Shown here one piece after another: positions 38,087-46,778 of a stretch of 64,000 nucleotides of DNA. Source of the stretch: Cystobacter fuscus DSM 2262. Lineage in GTDB: Bacteria; Myxococcota; Myxococcia; Myxococcales; Myxococcaceae. The notes under the pieces are model-generated. The model was not told the origin of the DNA. It saw only the letters and a program-made list of their open reading frames with translations, and did no database searches. The stretch is from the NCBI RefSeq assembly GCF_000335475.2, contig NZ_ANAH02000075.1:1-64000 (forward strand). The letters are read 5' to 3'. A program made the position numbers and the translations under genes. Position 1 is the first letter of the stretch, and every line of letters begins with the position of its first letter.

Positions 38087-38093
38087 GTTCGCC

Positions 38094-38214
38094 AGCGTAT
38101 AAGCGGGATGGGGGACCTGTTGAGGGGGGGGCTGGAACCGAGAGGTGGAGGAGGGCTGCTGACGGGTGCCAGGCGGGCTGTGCGCCGTGCTGGTGGAGAG
38201 ACGGTGCAGCCCTA
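38094..38214 (+). repeat. 122-bp dispersed repeat, copy A
   Basis: AGCGTATAAGCGGGATGG through CGGTGCAGCCCTA is shared with 44089-44210 in the same orientation, with only a small G-run difference and a few substitutions. It lies between the DUF1295 promoter and a hairpin. It looks like the end of a mobile element or a MITE-like unit; no reading frame is supported in it. Confidence 0.85.
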
Positions 38215-38286
38215 ACCGGCGTACCGGCGGCGTTGACGAGCGAGTTGGCGGGAATGGATGAGACAACCTCCAGGGCTGCGGGTGAG

Positions 38287-38324
38287 GTGCGCCGGAGCCA
38301 AAGACAGACATGGCTCCGGCACAC
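38287..38324. repeat. 14-bp stem hairpin
   Basis: GTGCGCCGGAGCCA (38287-38300) and TGGCTCCGGCACAC (38311-38324) pair at 13 of 14 positions around a 10-base loop. There is no T-run on either side, so a plain rho-independent terminator is unlikely. It lies beside repeat copy A, between that repeat and the kelch gene's stop. Confidence 0.6.
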
Positions 38325-38429
38325 TCATGGCAAGGCAGCAAAACGATAAAAACCGGCATTCCAGGCCACCCCCACACTGCCGGTGAATGTTCACCAGTCG
38401 ACAGGTGACCTGGGGCGTCGCGGCTGGCG

Positions 38430-41168
38430 TCACCTCACCGAGACGTCGTCCAGCTTGAACACGGTGACGAGGGAGCTGCTGTTCGTGGCGCCGAAGCGCA
38501 GCTTCACCGTCCGGCCCGCGTACGCGGCCAGGCTGTAGGAGTACTGCACGTAGCCGGTCCCCTTGTTGAGGTTGGAGAAGCTCGCCAGCGTCACGAGCAC
38601 CGTGCCCGAGCTGTCCACGAGTTGCACGGCGAGCTGGTCGGACTGGTAGACGGTCGTGGTCTCGCTGCTGGTGATGTACAGCCAGAAGGACAGCGTCGGC
38701 GCGCTTCCGGCCGGCAGGGTGAGCGTCTGCTCGGCGGAGCCGTAGTAGTAGGTGGCGCGGCCCAGCTCCAGGTTGCCGGAGCCGCTGTGCGGCGAGGAGC
38801 CGCCGTTCATCCAGAAGGCCTGGTTGTACAGCGTCCACGGGCTGGAGGAGCCCTCGAAGCCCCCGTTGACGACGAGGTCATTGAGCACCGTCACGGGGAC
38901 ACCCGCGGAGGTGGTGACGTTGCCCGAGGTGTCGAAGGCCTTGCTCGTCAGCGTGTAGCTCCCGTTGGTGACGGTGGTGGCGTCCCACGTCACGCTGTAG
39001 GGCGCGGTGTCGTCCGAGCCCAGCAGCGTGGTGCCCTGGTAGAACTCCACGCGGGCCACCGCGACGTTGTCCGACGCGCTCGCGGACACGGTGACGCCGC
39101 CGCTCAGCGTGGCCCCGGCCGTGGGCGCGGTGATGCTGGTGGTGGGCGGCGTGAGGTCGTTGTTCACCGTGACGTTGACGGCCGTGGACGTGGAGGTGTT
39201 GCGGGCCGCGTCGTAGGCCTTCGCGGTGAGCGCGTACGCGCCATTGGCCACGCCGCGCGTGTCCCACGTCACGCTGTACGGGGAGGAGTAGCCCGTCGCG
39301 ATGAGGGTGCTGCCCCGGTAGAACTCGACGCGGGAGACGCCCACGTTGTCCGCGGCGCCCGCCGTCAGGGTGACGGTGCCGAGCAGCACCGCGCCCGCCG
39401 AGGGAGCGGTGAGGCTGACGGTGGGCGGCACGGTCTCATTGGCCACCGTGACGGACACGCCGGAGGACTGCGCCACGTTGCCGGTGGTGTCGTAGGCCTT
39501 CGCGGTGAGCGTGTACGTCCCATTGGCCACCAGCGTGGTGTCCCAGCTCAGGCTGTACGACGAATACGAGGAGGAGCCGAGCAGCGTGGTGCCCCGGTAG
39601 TACTCGACGCGGGAGACGCCCACGTTGTCGGACGCGGCCGCCGTCAGGGTGGCCGTCAGGCTCAGCGTGGACCCCTGCGCGGGCGCGGTGATGCTGACGG
39701 TGGGCGGAGTGAGCTCGTTGTCCACCGTCACGCTCACGCTCGTGGACGTGGCGTAGCCGGCGGCATCCCGGGCGGTGGCCGTCACCGTATGGGGGCCATT
39801 GGCCACCGACGCGGTGTTCCAGGTGTACGCGTAGAACTTGGGGTCCGAGGCCGAGAAGGGCTGCGTGAGGGTGACGATGGGGGCGCCATCCACGGAGAAC
39901 TGCACCGAGGTGACGCCCACGTTGTCGGAGGCACTGGCGGCGAGGTTGTAGCGCTGCTTCAGGGTGGCCCCGGCGGAGGGGAACAGCATCGTGCACGTGG
40001 GAGGCGTCGTGTCCGGCCCGTCCTTGATGATTTCCGCGCTGGTCAGTGCCTCGGAGCCGCTGACCCCTCCCGCCACGAGGACGCGCAGCGGCGTGCCATT
40101 CAGCAGCGTCGCGGAGTGCGAGCTGCGCGCGGTGTGCAGCGCGCCGAACGTGCTCCAGGTGCCGGTGGTGGTGTCGTAGGCCTCGATGGAGGCCACGGCG
40201 CCGCCGGAGTCGTTGCGCCCTCCCACCGCGAGGATGCGCGTGGAGTCCAGGGTCACCAGCGGGAAGGAGACGCGCCCCTGCGCCATCGGGCTGATGGCCT
40301 GCGAGGTCTGCGTCGCCGGGTTGTAGATTTCGGCGGAGCCCGGCGAGGACACGCCGCCCGCCGTGAGGATGCGTCCGTCGGAGAGCAGGACGACACCCGC
40401 CAGGTAGCGCTCCGTGACGAGCGCGCCTCCCGGGCTGAAGGTGTTCGTCGCGGGATTGAACAGCTCCACCTGGGTGGAGACATCCGTGGCGCCGGAGAAG
40501 GCCGTACCGCCCAGCACCGCCACCCGGCCATCCTTCAGCAAAATGGCCGAGGCGTCCATCCGTGCGGCGGAAAGGCCCGGGCGCAGGAAGGTCCACGTGC
40601 CCGTGGCGGGGTCATAGAGCTCCACCGACGCGAGATAGGTGTCGTTGACGTTGTAGAGGCCGCCCACGACGAGCACCTTTCCGTTGTTCAGCTTCACGGC
40701 CTCGTGGAAGCGGCGGCGCTGGTAGAGCGAGCCGGTCAGCGTCCAGGTGCCCGTGGCCGGGTCGTAGATTTCCGCGCTGGCCAGGTTGGTGGAGCCGTTG
40801 TTGCCACCCATGACGAGGACGCGGCCATCGTCGAGCAGCACGGCGCGGTGACTCGCGCGCGCGGAATTCATGGAGCCCGTCGCAGACCACGTGCCCGTGG
40901 CCGGATTGAAGATCTGGGCCGAGCTGAGCGAGCTCGTCGACGTCGCACCGCCCGCCACCAGCACCCGTCCATCCGCGAGCCGCGTGGCGGTGTGGCTCCA
41001 GCGCCCCGAGACGAAACTGCCCGTCCACTCGACGACGTCCTGCCGCGCTTCCCCGATGGGGGCTGACCCAGACTGCGCTCCGCCCTGCTCCGAACCACAG
41101 CCAGCGCTCAGCGCCACGAGTGTGAGCAGCCACAGTGATACAAATTGTTTCGACTTGATGACGTGCAT
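38430..41168 (-). CDS. kelch-repeat / Ig-like lipoprotein
   Basis: 912 residues. Lipoprotein signal with lipobox LVALSAGC, an acidic linker, then seven kelch-type blades (about 50-385) with the recurrent GRVLVAGG...AEIYDPATGTW pattern. Four Ig-like domains of about 92 residues follow, each opening PPTVSITAPAQGSTL and containing ASDNVGVSRVEFYRGTTL and DTTLVANGTYTLTAKAYD. The C-terminus (VVNGGFEGSSSPW onward) is a carbohydrate-binding-like jelly roll. Surface adhesin or carbohydrate-binding role inferred. The near-identical Ig repeats are prone to recombination. Typical myxobacterial composition. Confidence 0.85.
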   Translation of the reverse strand: MHVIKSKQFVSLWLLTLVALSAGCGSEQGGAQSGSAPIGEARQDVVEWTGSFVSGRWSHTATRLADGRVLVAGGATSTSSLSSAQIFNPATGTWSATGSMNSARASHRAVLLDDGRVLVMGGNNGSTNLASAEIYDPATGTWTLTGSLYQRRRFHEAVKLNNGKVLVVGGLYNVNDTYLASVELYDPATGTWTFLRPGLSAARMDASAILLKDGRVAVLGGTAFSGATDVSTQVELFNPATNTFSPGGALVTERYLAGVVLLSDGRILTAGGVSSPGSAEIYNPATQTSQAISPMAQGRVSFPLVTLDSTRILAVGGRNDSGGAVASIEAYDTTTGTWSTFGALHTARSSHSATLLNGTPLRVLVAGGVSGSEALTSAEIIKDGPDTTPPTCTMLFPSAGATLKQRYNLAASASDNVGVTSVQFSVDGAPIVTLTQPFSASDPKFYAYTWNTASVANGPHTVTATARDAAGYATSTSVSVTVDNELTPPTVSITAPAQGSTLSLTATLTAAASDNVGVSRVEYYRGTTLLGSSSYSSYSLSWDTTLVANGTYTLTAKAYDTTGNVAQSSGVSVTVANETVPPTVSLTAPSAGAVLLGTVTLTAGAADNVGVSRVEFYRGSTLIATGYSSPYSVTWDTRGVANGAYALTAKAYDAARNTSTSTAVNVTVNNDLTPPTTSITAPTAGATLSGGVTVSASASDNVAVARVEFYQGTTLLGSDDTAPYSVTWDATTVTNGSYTLTSKAFDTSGNVTTSAGVPVTVLNDLVVNGGFEGSSSPWTLYNQAFWMNGGSSPHSGSGNLELGRATYYYGSAEQTLTLPAGSAPTLSFWLYITSSETTTVYQSDQLAVQLVDSSGTVLVTLASFSNLNKGTGYVQYSYSLAAYAGRTVKLRFGATNSSSLVTVFKLDDVSVR

Positions 41169-41409
41169 GGGTGTCTCCGGCCCGTTGCTCTACCGCTCGC
41201 GCAACATTCACGAGCGGTGAGAGGTCACCTCCCCCCGGTGCGAGCCGTGTGCCAGTGTTCCTTCAGACAGCAACCGCTCGAAAAAGAGGGGACTCCCGTC
41301 CAGATTGGAGCTCCTGCGCGCTCCAGATTGGAGCGGAGTGCGCCATCCTGGCTCAGGCCACGGCGCTAAACCCCCACCGCCCCGGTCCCGCGCGACCCTG
41401 AACACCGGC

Positions 41410-41940
41410 TCAATCGCCGAGGTGTCGCAGCGTCTTCCGGTAGCGGTCGGCGTTGTGCACGTAGTGGGGGCCCGAGCCTTCGAGCACGTGCCGCTGGCCT
41501 TCGCTCACCTGCTTGACGACGCGCGCGGGAGCGCCGAGCACGAGCGAGCCATCCGGAATCTCCGTCCCCTCGGTGACGAGCGCGTGGGCGCCGATGAGGC
41601 AGCCCTTGCCGATGCGCGCGCCATTGAGGACGGTGGCGCCGATGCCGATGAGGGTGCCGTCGCCCACGGAGCAGCCATGAAGCATGGCGCGGTGGCCCAC
41701 GGTGACGTGCGCGCCAATCACCAGCGGCATGCCCGCGTCGGTGTGGAGGATGGCGCCATCCTGGATGTTGGTGCCCTCGCCCACGTCGATGAGGTCCATG
41801 TCCCCGCGCAGCACCGCGCCCCACCACACGCTCACGTCGCGGGCCAGGCGCACCCGGCCGATGACGGAGGCCGTGGGCGCAATCCAATACGCGCCGGGAA
41901 TCACCTCGGGAGACACATCTTCCAGTGCATAGAGAGGCAT
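41410..41940 (-). CDS. gamma-carbonic-anhydrase-like hexapeptide protein
   Basis: 176 residues from ATG 41940. Left-handed beta-helix hexapeptides: [28 protein letters not shown], then [44 protein letters not shown]. Three zinc-ligand histidines are conserved in position ([14 protein letters not shown]). The family (YrdA/PaaY/CaiE) includes carbonic anhydrases and acyl-CoA thioesterases; activity cannot be assigned. Cytosolic trimer by family. Single gene, divergent from the ADYC gene. Confidence 0.85.
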   Translation of the reverse strand: MPLYALEDVSPEVIPGAYWIAPTASVIGRVRLARDVSVWWGAVLRGDMDLIDVGEGTNIQDGAILHTDAGMPLVIGAHVTVGHRAMLHGCSVGDGTLIGIGATVLNGARIGKGCLIGAHALVTEGTEIPDGSLVLGAPARVVKQVSEGQRHVLEGSGPHYVHNADRYRKTLRHLGD

Positions 41941-42125
41941 GGCCCGGCACCCCACCGCAACCGCGCGCCCGAGGCAAGGTCCTTCGAGCCCCAGGCTCGC
42001 GCCCGTCGCGTCACGTGTGCCCGTGCCTGTGCCACGTGCTGTGCCACCCCCGCCGTGCGATGGACAAATGGCCGGAATCGCTGGCGTCCTCCACATGCGC
42101 GGCATGGCATGGCACATGCTCATGC

Positions 42126-42173
42126 GCCGATGAGCCGATGAGCCGATGAGCCGATGAGCCGGTGACCCGATGG
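42126..42173 (+). repeat. octanucleotide tandem repeat GCCGATGA
   Basis: Four perfect GCCGATGA units (42126-42157) and two degenerate ones follow in tandem, ending 15 bp before the ATG at 42188. Because the unit is eight bases, slippage would change promoter spacing. Confidence 0.85.
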
Positions 42174-42187
42174 AGGGGGGAAACAGC

Positions 42188-43067
42188 ATGACGGTGTGGA
42201 AGCAATACGGCCTGGTCGTCTCCGTGGTGATATGAGCTGCTGTTGAGGGTGGACGGCCTGTTCGATGACAAGCCCGTGCAGGTGACGCAGGTCTCCAGCA
42301 GCCAGGACTCGCAGCTCACGGTCCAGTTCCTCAAGGGGAACAAGCCCAAGAAGGTCACCGGCACGGACCTGGAGCGGCTGGTGCTGCGGTTCTGGCTGGG
42401 AGAAAACTCACCGCAACAGAGCGCCCTCTCGCACGAGCTGCGCATCCGCGTCAGCCACGTGAATGGCCGGGACGAGTACCGGGTCATCCACCGCCGCCCG
42501 GACCAGACGGTCTGGTCCCACCACTGCCTCAATCCTCCCGCCGAGCCACCTCCACGCCCCACACCGCCCGTCGACCTGCGCGTCTCGTTCCTCCCCGGCT
42601 GGTCCATCGACGCGAAGATGGCCTTCGTCTCCGCCGATGACTCCGTGGTCACCATGGCGTGCCGCAAGGGTGCCATCGCCACCTGTCTGGACTGGAAGTA
42701 CGCGCCCTGGAAGCAGGGCGCCTCTGCGAGCGGCGCCACCGCGGCCGAGGCCTTCGGCGCCTGTCTCCAGGCGAAGCGCGCGGCCTTCTGCATCGGCTCG
42801 GGAGACCCCCGGAGCTTCACGAAGAACGGGACGCCCATCGTCGTCGGGGACCGCGAGAAGCAGGCCGCGTCCCAGAACCTGGGTGACCCGGCGTTCCTCG
42901 AAGCGCTCTGGAATCCCCACGGCGCGACGTGCCTCAACGCGTCCAACCGCCGCCGCAAGGACGACGCGGACGTGCCCGCCCCCGACTGCGCCCTGCCCCA
43001 GTGCACCAGCCCCCAGTCCGAGTGGTTCATGAAGGCCAGCCTCTCCACGAGCGTCCTTCCGCAGTGA
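42188..43067 (+). pseudogene. ADYC-domain protein with broken N-terminus
   Basis: The frame from 42231 to TGA 43067 encodes [21 protein letters not shown], then DLERLVLRFWLGE and a Cys-containing ADYC-type domain (MACRKGAIATCLDWKYAPW, EAFGACLQAKRAAFC, NPHGATCLN). The usual ADYC motif is AAFC here. No start codon fits except TTG 42243, which cuts the domain. A separate frame from ATG 42188 gives [15 protein letters not shown] and a TGA at 42233, resembling a signal peptide start. The two halves together look like one secreted protein with a small deletion between signal peptide and mature domain. ADYC function is unknown. Confidence 0.55.
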
Positions 43068-43085
43068 GGGGCCCCCTGTGCAACG

Positions 43086-44089
43086 TCACTCGCGCGTGGC
43101 CTCCTCGTATTCCTCCCGGAGGAGCGGGTTGAGAGTGAAGGCCCGCGCGAGCAGGTCCTGCCCCTCGCGGGCCACGGCTTCATCCCGGGACGCCCGCGCC
43201 TGGAGCAGGAGGAGGGCGCCGCGAAGGGCCTGCGCATGGGGCAGGCCCGGGTCGATTCGCAGCGCCTGCTCGGTCTGCGTCAGCCCCCTTCCTTCACGAA
43301 GGACCCCGCCCGCGCCGGAGGCTGGGCGCGCGCCAGCAGCCAATACACCCGCGCCAGCTCCTGATGGGCCTCGCCATAGGAGAACAGCGCGACGGCCCTC
43401 CGCGCCTCGGCGAGCGCCCGCTGGAGGTGTGGCAGGCCCGGCAGGCCACGCCGCGCCGCCCAGGCCGCCGCCACCTCTTCGAGCTGCGCGCCCACGACGT
43501 GACACTCCACGCACCGGGCGTCGAGCCGGAGGGCCTGCTCCAGCGCGAGGCGTCCCTCGTCGAGCCTCGCACCGGCGTCTCCGCCCTCGCGCAGCGCGAG
43601 CAGCGCGGACAGGTGCCGCACGCGGGCGAAGCGGAACCACGTCCTCCCGTAGTCCGGGTTCGCGCGCCGGGAGCGCTCCAGGTACTCGAGCGCCCGCTCC
43701 AGCAACGGGCGCGGGTCCCCGCCCCGGCGCAGCAGGTACTCCGTCTGGAGCAGCGCCGCGTCGGCGGCCGCGTTCAGCGCGGAGTAGAAGCCGGGGTCGA
43801 TGCCGAGCGCCCGGTCCGCGGCCCGCAGCGCCTTGCGCACGTGGGGCTCGGGGTCCACGCCGCGCTGGAAGTCGGACTCGGCCAGGTCGGTGTACAGGTC
43901 CACCTGGTTCACCTGGGCGAACAGGTAGGTCGGGTCGGCCGCCGCGCGCTCGAAGCACTCCGCCGCGCGCGCGAAGGCCTCGGTGGAGTCCCGGCCATGT
44001 TGCCGCAGGTAGAGCCCCTTCGAGCGCAGCACCAGGCCCAGGTCATTGAGCCCCCAGGTGAAGTCGGGCCGGAGCTCCAGCGCCTTCGA
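43086..44089 (-). pseudogene. C-terminal TPR part of a Ser/Thr protein kinase, truncated and frameshifted
   Basis: The minus strand from 44089 encodes SKALELRPDFTWGLNDLGLVLRSKG, ERAAADPTYLFAQVNQVDLY, RAADRALGIDPGFYSALNAA and further TPR-like repeats as in the tails of myxobacterial PKN-type kinases. A frameshift near 43295 separates it from the last 68 residues (QTEQALRIDPGLPHAQALRG to EEATRE, TGA 43086). The kinase catalytic domain is absent: upstream the sequence passes straight into repeat copy B at 44089. The gene was therefore cut by the element and has decayed further. Confidence 0.65.
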
Positions 44090-44210
44090 GCGTATAAGCG
44101 GGATGGGGGACCTGTTGAGGGGGAGGGCTGGAACCGAGAGGTGGAGGAGGGCTGCTGACGGGTGCCAGGCGGGCTGTGCGCCGTGCTGGTGGAGACGCGG
44201 TGCAGCCCTA
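44089..44210 (+). repeat. 122-bp dispersed repeat, copy B
   Basis: Same sequence and orientation as 38094-38214. Here it directly truncates the kinase-type gene on its left. An IS91-type remnant starts about 75 bp to its right, suggesting nested insertions. Confidence 0.85.
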
Positions 44211-44284
44211 TTGGGCACACGTCGGCCCAGGTGGCCCCCCAGGGGGAGGCAGCAGGGGCGTGGGCGTCTTTGGCCGCGTGACTG

Positions 44285-44331
44285 CTCGAGGCTCAACACC
44301 ACGCCTGCTGGGGTGGCCCCTGCGCTGCAGC
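44285..44331 (-). mobile_element. short IS91-type transposase 3' remnant
   Basis: GGCTCAACACCACGCCTGCT onward matches the start of the longer remnants at 47355, 51540 and 53281 (CTCAACACC...GGGGTGGC...). Only about 45 bp remain, next to the ATP-grasp gene stop. Too short to be called alone; it is recognised by comparison with the other copies. Confidence 0.5.
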
Positions 44332-44349
44332 CAGCTGAGCTAGCCCGCT

Positions 44350-45150
44350 TCAGCCCTCGACTTCGGGCAGGTCGCGCAACCAGCGGGCCTCGCCCGGCGC
44401 CGGGCTCCGCGCGGAACTCGTGGCACGCTGGAGCACCCGGAGCACCTCGGCCGGGTCGCACTCGTACAGCCCCGAGCTCCAGGCGGGATTGGCCTCCACC
44501 ACCGCCCAGCCCCGTCCCTCGATCCGGCCCACGTCGAGCACCACCGCCGGCGGGAACACGCCGCCCGCCCGGGCCAGCACCTCCGCCGCGAATGTCCGCG
44601 CCGCCTCCACCTCGAAGGCCGCACCCGAGGACTCCTCGCGCTCGCCCTTCCACGCATACGGGCTCGTGGCCACCACCCGGCCCTCGAGCACGAAGCAGCG
44701 GTACTCATCGCGCCAGTCCACCGGCTCGGCCGTCACCACGGGCAGCTCTTCCTCCAACAGGCCGGGGCCCGGCAGCGCGTCGGCCGAGGCGTAGACCGCC
44801 GCCCGGAACCGCTTCTCGTCGGCGGGTTTGACGAATCGCGGGAAGGACTCGCCCCGGGCGTCGCCCAACGTGGTGAAGCGCACGTCCCGGCGCAGCAACT
44901 CCACGGGCAGCGAGGTCAACGTGTCGGCGGCGGGCTCGAGCAGCGCCAGCTTCAGCGCCCTGCCCACCGTGTCCGCGAGCAGCGACTCGCCGTAGAAGAC
45001 GAGCGGCTCCTCGGCGAGCCGCGCGGGCGGACGCCGATCATGCAACCGGTGCACGCTCCAGCCCAACCGGGTGGCTTCCGTGGCGAGCGCGATGGAGTCC
45101 GGACCAAAGCGCGGAGAGAGCACGAGGACGGGAAGTGGGTGGACGCTCAT
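44350..45150 (-). CDS. ATP-grasp domain protein
   Basis: 266 residues from ATG 45150 with a good GAGGAG site. An N-terminal Rossmann-like part (VLVLSPRFGPDSIALATEATRLGW) precedes an ATP-grasp domain with RFVKPADEKRF (ATP lysine), DEYRCFVLEGRVVATSPY, and the metal-binding VLDVGRIEGRGWAVVEANPAWSSGLY. Similar proteins (DUF4343 type) form amide or ester bonds on small substrates. It is divergent from a MAPEG gene with 61 bp between them. Unknown substrate; a free-standing ATP-grasp rather than part of a visible operon. Confidence 0.75.
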   Translation of the reverse strand: MSVHPLPVLVLSPRFGPDSIALATEATRLGWSVHRLHDRRPPARLAEEPLVFYGESLLADTVGRALKLALLEPAADTLTSLPVELLRRDVRFTTLGDARGESFPRFVKPADEKRFRAAVYASADALPGPGLLEEELPVVTAEPVDWRDEYRCFVLEGRVVATSPYAWKGEREESSGAAFEVEAARTFAAEVLARAGGVFPPAVVLDVGRIEGRGWAVVEANPAWSSGLYECDPAEVLRVLQRATSSARSPAPGEARWLRDLPEVEG

Positions 45151-45211
45151 GGCTTCTCCTCAATTTGCCAGGGACGTCCGCCTGACACATCCTCGGTGTG
45201 AGGAAATCTCC

Positions 45212-45613
45212 ATGCCCACACCGCTCCCCACTGAAATCACCCTGCTTGGTTGGTCCGTCGTCCTGCTCCTCGTGCACGTCTTCCTCCAGAGCGGCCTGAA
45301 CGCACGCGAGCGCGGGCTCGCCTGGGGCGCGGGGGCGCGCGACGAGGGACATTCACCGCTCGGCAAACACGCGGGCCGGGCGCAGCGCGCGCTCGACAAC
45401 TTCAAGGAGACCTATCCGGCCTTCATCGCGCTCGCGCTCGCGCTCACCGTCACCGGCCGCACGGGCGGCACGGGAGAGACGGGCGCATGGCTGTGGTTCG
45501 CCGCGCGCGTCGTCTACCTGCCGCTCTACCTGCTCGGCGTTCCGTGGGTGCGCTCGGGGGTCTATTTCGTGTCAATCATTGGCCTGGTGATGATGCTCGG
45601 CCATCTGTTGTGA
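45212..45613 (+). CDS. MAPEG family membrane protein
   Basis: 133 residues, four membrane helices: EITLLGWSVVLLLVHVFLQ, then RAQRALDNFKETYPAFIALALALTVTG with the MAPEG-type RAxxNxxE-like segment, WLWFAARVVYLPLYLLGV and FVSIIGLVMMLGHLL. MAPEG proteins include glutathione transferases and eicosanoid enzymes; bacterial members of this size are mostly uncharacterised. The ATG at 45212 has GAGGAAA before it. Single gene, divergent from the ATP-grasp gene. Confidence 0.8.
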   Translation: MPTPLPTEITLLGWSVVLLLVHVFLQSGLNARERGLAWGAGARDEGHSPLGKHAGRAQRALDNFKETYPAFIALALALTVTGRTGGTGETGAWLWFAARVVYLPLYLLGVPWVRSGVYFVSIIGLVMMLGHLL

Positions 45614-45847
45614 TCCGGCCGCCGCCGCGGAACCCTCAAAACTCCTTCAGCATGGCGAGCCGCTGTTGCGCCAACGCGCACCCGAGGACGTCCGCCGGGG
45701 CTGACGGCTAGCGACCCGCCGCGCCCTCTCTCACGCTCCCCGCAGGCTCTGCTTCGGCGTCGTGGCGTCTCCCCTCTGACCCTCGCCGTCCGCCGCTGGC
45801 CCTTGGGGCTTTCACCCGTCCGACAGGACAACGCCCGCAGGTTCCGT
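45614..45847. other. intergenic debris
   Basis: The minus strand near 45650-45710 reads ALAQQRLAMLKEF and a stop, perhaps the tail of a lost gene. I found no supported gene, promoter or terminator in these 230 bases. Confidence 0.3.
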
Positions 45848-46141
45848 ATGCCAAGAGCCCCCGCGAAACCTCCCGCCGCTGCACGCTCCCGGCGCCCCAC
45901 GGAGCGCAACCGCAAGCCCTCCCCACTGCCGCGACACATCGAGATCCGGCAGCGCCGATTACCCGTCACCCTGAGCGCGGCCTTGAAGCAGGCACGCAAG
46001 GGGGCAGGCATGACTCAAGCAGAAGCAGCCGAGGGCATCGGTATCGCTCCCGAGGTGTACGGGCGCATGGGGCGGGGGGGCGTGCTGGGGAGCTTCGCCT
46101 CGTGGACAGCGAACGGATCGGCGCGCAGGTGCTCCGGCTGA
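45848..46141 (+). pseudogene. XRE-family regulator fragment
   Basis: From ATG 45848 a basic Pro/Arg leader is followed by LSAALKQARKGAGMTQAEAAEGIGIAPEVYGRM, the first helices of an XRE helix-turn-helix. After GRGGVL the normal continuation (a PSxxTLxxLC segment) is absent and the frame turns into unrelated residues to TGA 46141. The regulator domain is therefore incomplete and probably non-functional. Downstream to 46291 two more short coding-like scraps (VDSERIGAQVLRLTYVPA; ISLLVASVTAQALALVSAI) follow without gene structure. Confidence 0.5.
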
Positions 46142-46291
46142 CCTACGTCCCCGCCTGACACTCCCCGCTTGGAAGCCTGCCGACGCTGGCGCAGGACTCC
46201 TGGCGCGGGATCTCGGTGGCGCTAATCTCCCTCCTCGTCGCCAGCGTCACGGCTCAGGCGTTGGCCCTCGTCTCCGCGATCAACGAGGACT

Positions 46292-46768
46292 TCATGCCCG
46301 TCCTACGCTCGCGCCCAAGGTGACGAGAAGCTCGTCCAGTTGCTGGAACGTCTCGACCAGCGCATCCGCCGCCCCGGTGCCGGCAGCGTCGAGAGCTTCC
46401 TTCGAGGGGTAGAGCTCGCTCAGGACCAGCAGCGTCTTGCCCCCTTTTTCCTCGAAGGTCACCGTGGTGACGGACCCATTGTCACCACCTTCCTCATTGG
46501 TCCAGACGAGGCGCGAGTGCGGTGTCACTTCGGTGTACCTACCGAAGAACGCCATCCCTTGGCCGAACACCAGACGGTACTTGCCCCCGGTACGAACATC
46601 CATCTCGCAGGAAACCAGGGTCATTCCCATCGACTTCGGCACCCACCACTTCTTGAACAGCTCGGGCTTTGTCCACGCCTCGAACACGATGCGTGCCGGA
46701 CCATCGAAAGTTCGCGTGACGACGATCTCACGCTCGGACTTCCGTTCCACAGTCGTGCGGTTCTTCAT
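46292..46768 (-). CDS. SRPBCC/AHSA1 domain protein
   Basis: 158 residues from ATG 46768. Activator-of-Hsp90-type START fold: EREIVVTRTFDGPARIVFEAWTKPELFKKWWVPK, GGKYRLVF, FFGRYTEVTPHSRLVWT, TTVTFEEKGGKTLLVLSELYPS. It binds small hydrophobic ligands; in bacteria such genes are commonly paired with an ArsR regulator as here, 10 bp downstream of it. Ligand unknown. GC is a little lower than the flanks. Confidence 0.85.
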   Translation of the reverse strand: MKNRTTVERKSEREIVVTRTFDGPARIVFEAWTKPELFKKWWVPKSMGMTLVSCEMDVRTGGKYRLVFGQGMAFFGRYTEVTPHSRLVWTNEEGGDNGSVTTVTFEEKGGKTLLVLSELYPSKEALDAAGTGAADALVETFQQLDELLVTLGASVGRA

Positions 46769-46778
46769 GGGTGTGGGC

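Noticed and set aside
37158-38324. N-terminally extended DUF1295 protein reading into the 122-bp repeat
   Set aside because: The extension has no homology and passes through repeat DNA and the operator; ATG 38057 is the natural start.
38622-41066. Plus-strand frame opposite the kelch/Ig lipoprotein
   Set aside because: Its repeats mirror the Ig repeats of the real gene on the other strand.
38094-44210. Two-copy repeat considered as a CRISPR
   Set aside because: Two copies 6 kb apart, 122 bp long, no spacers or cas genes.
43280-44653. 457-codon minus-strand frame joining TPR, repeat and ATP-grasp DNA
   Set aside because: Accidental read-through of repeat copy B and an IS remnant; the first third is antisense or out of frame to the ATP-grasp gene.
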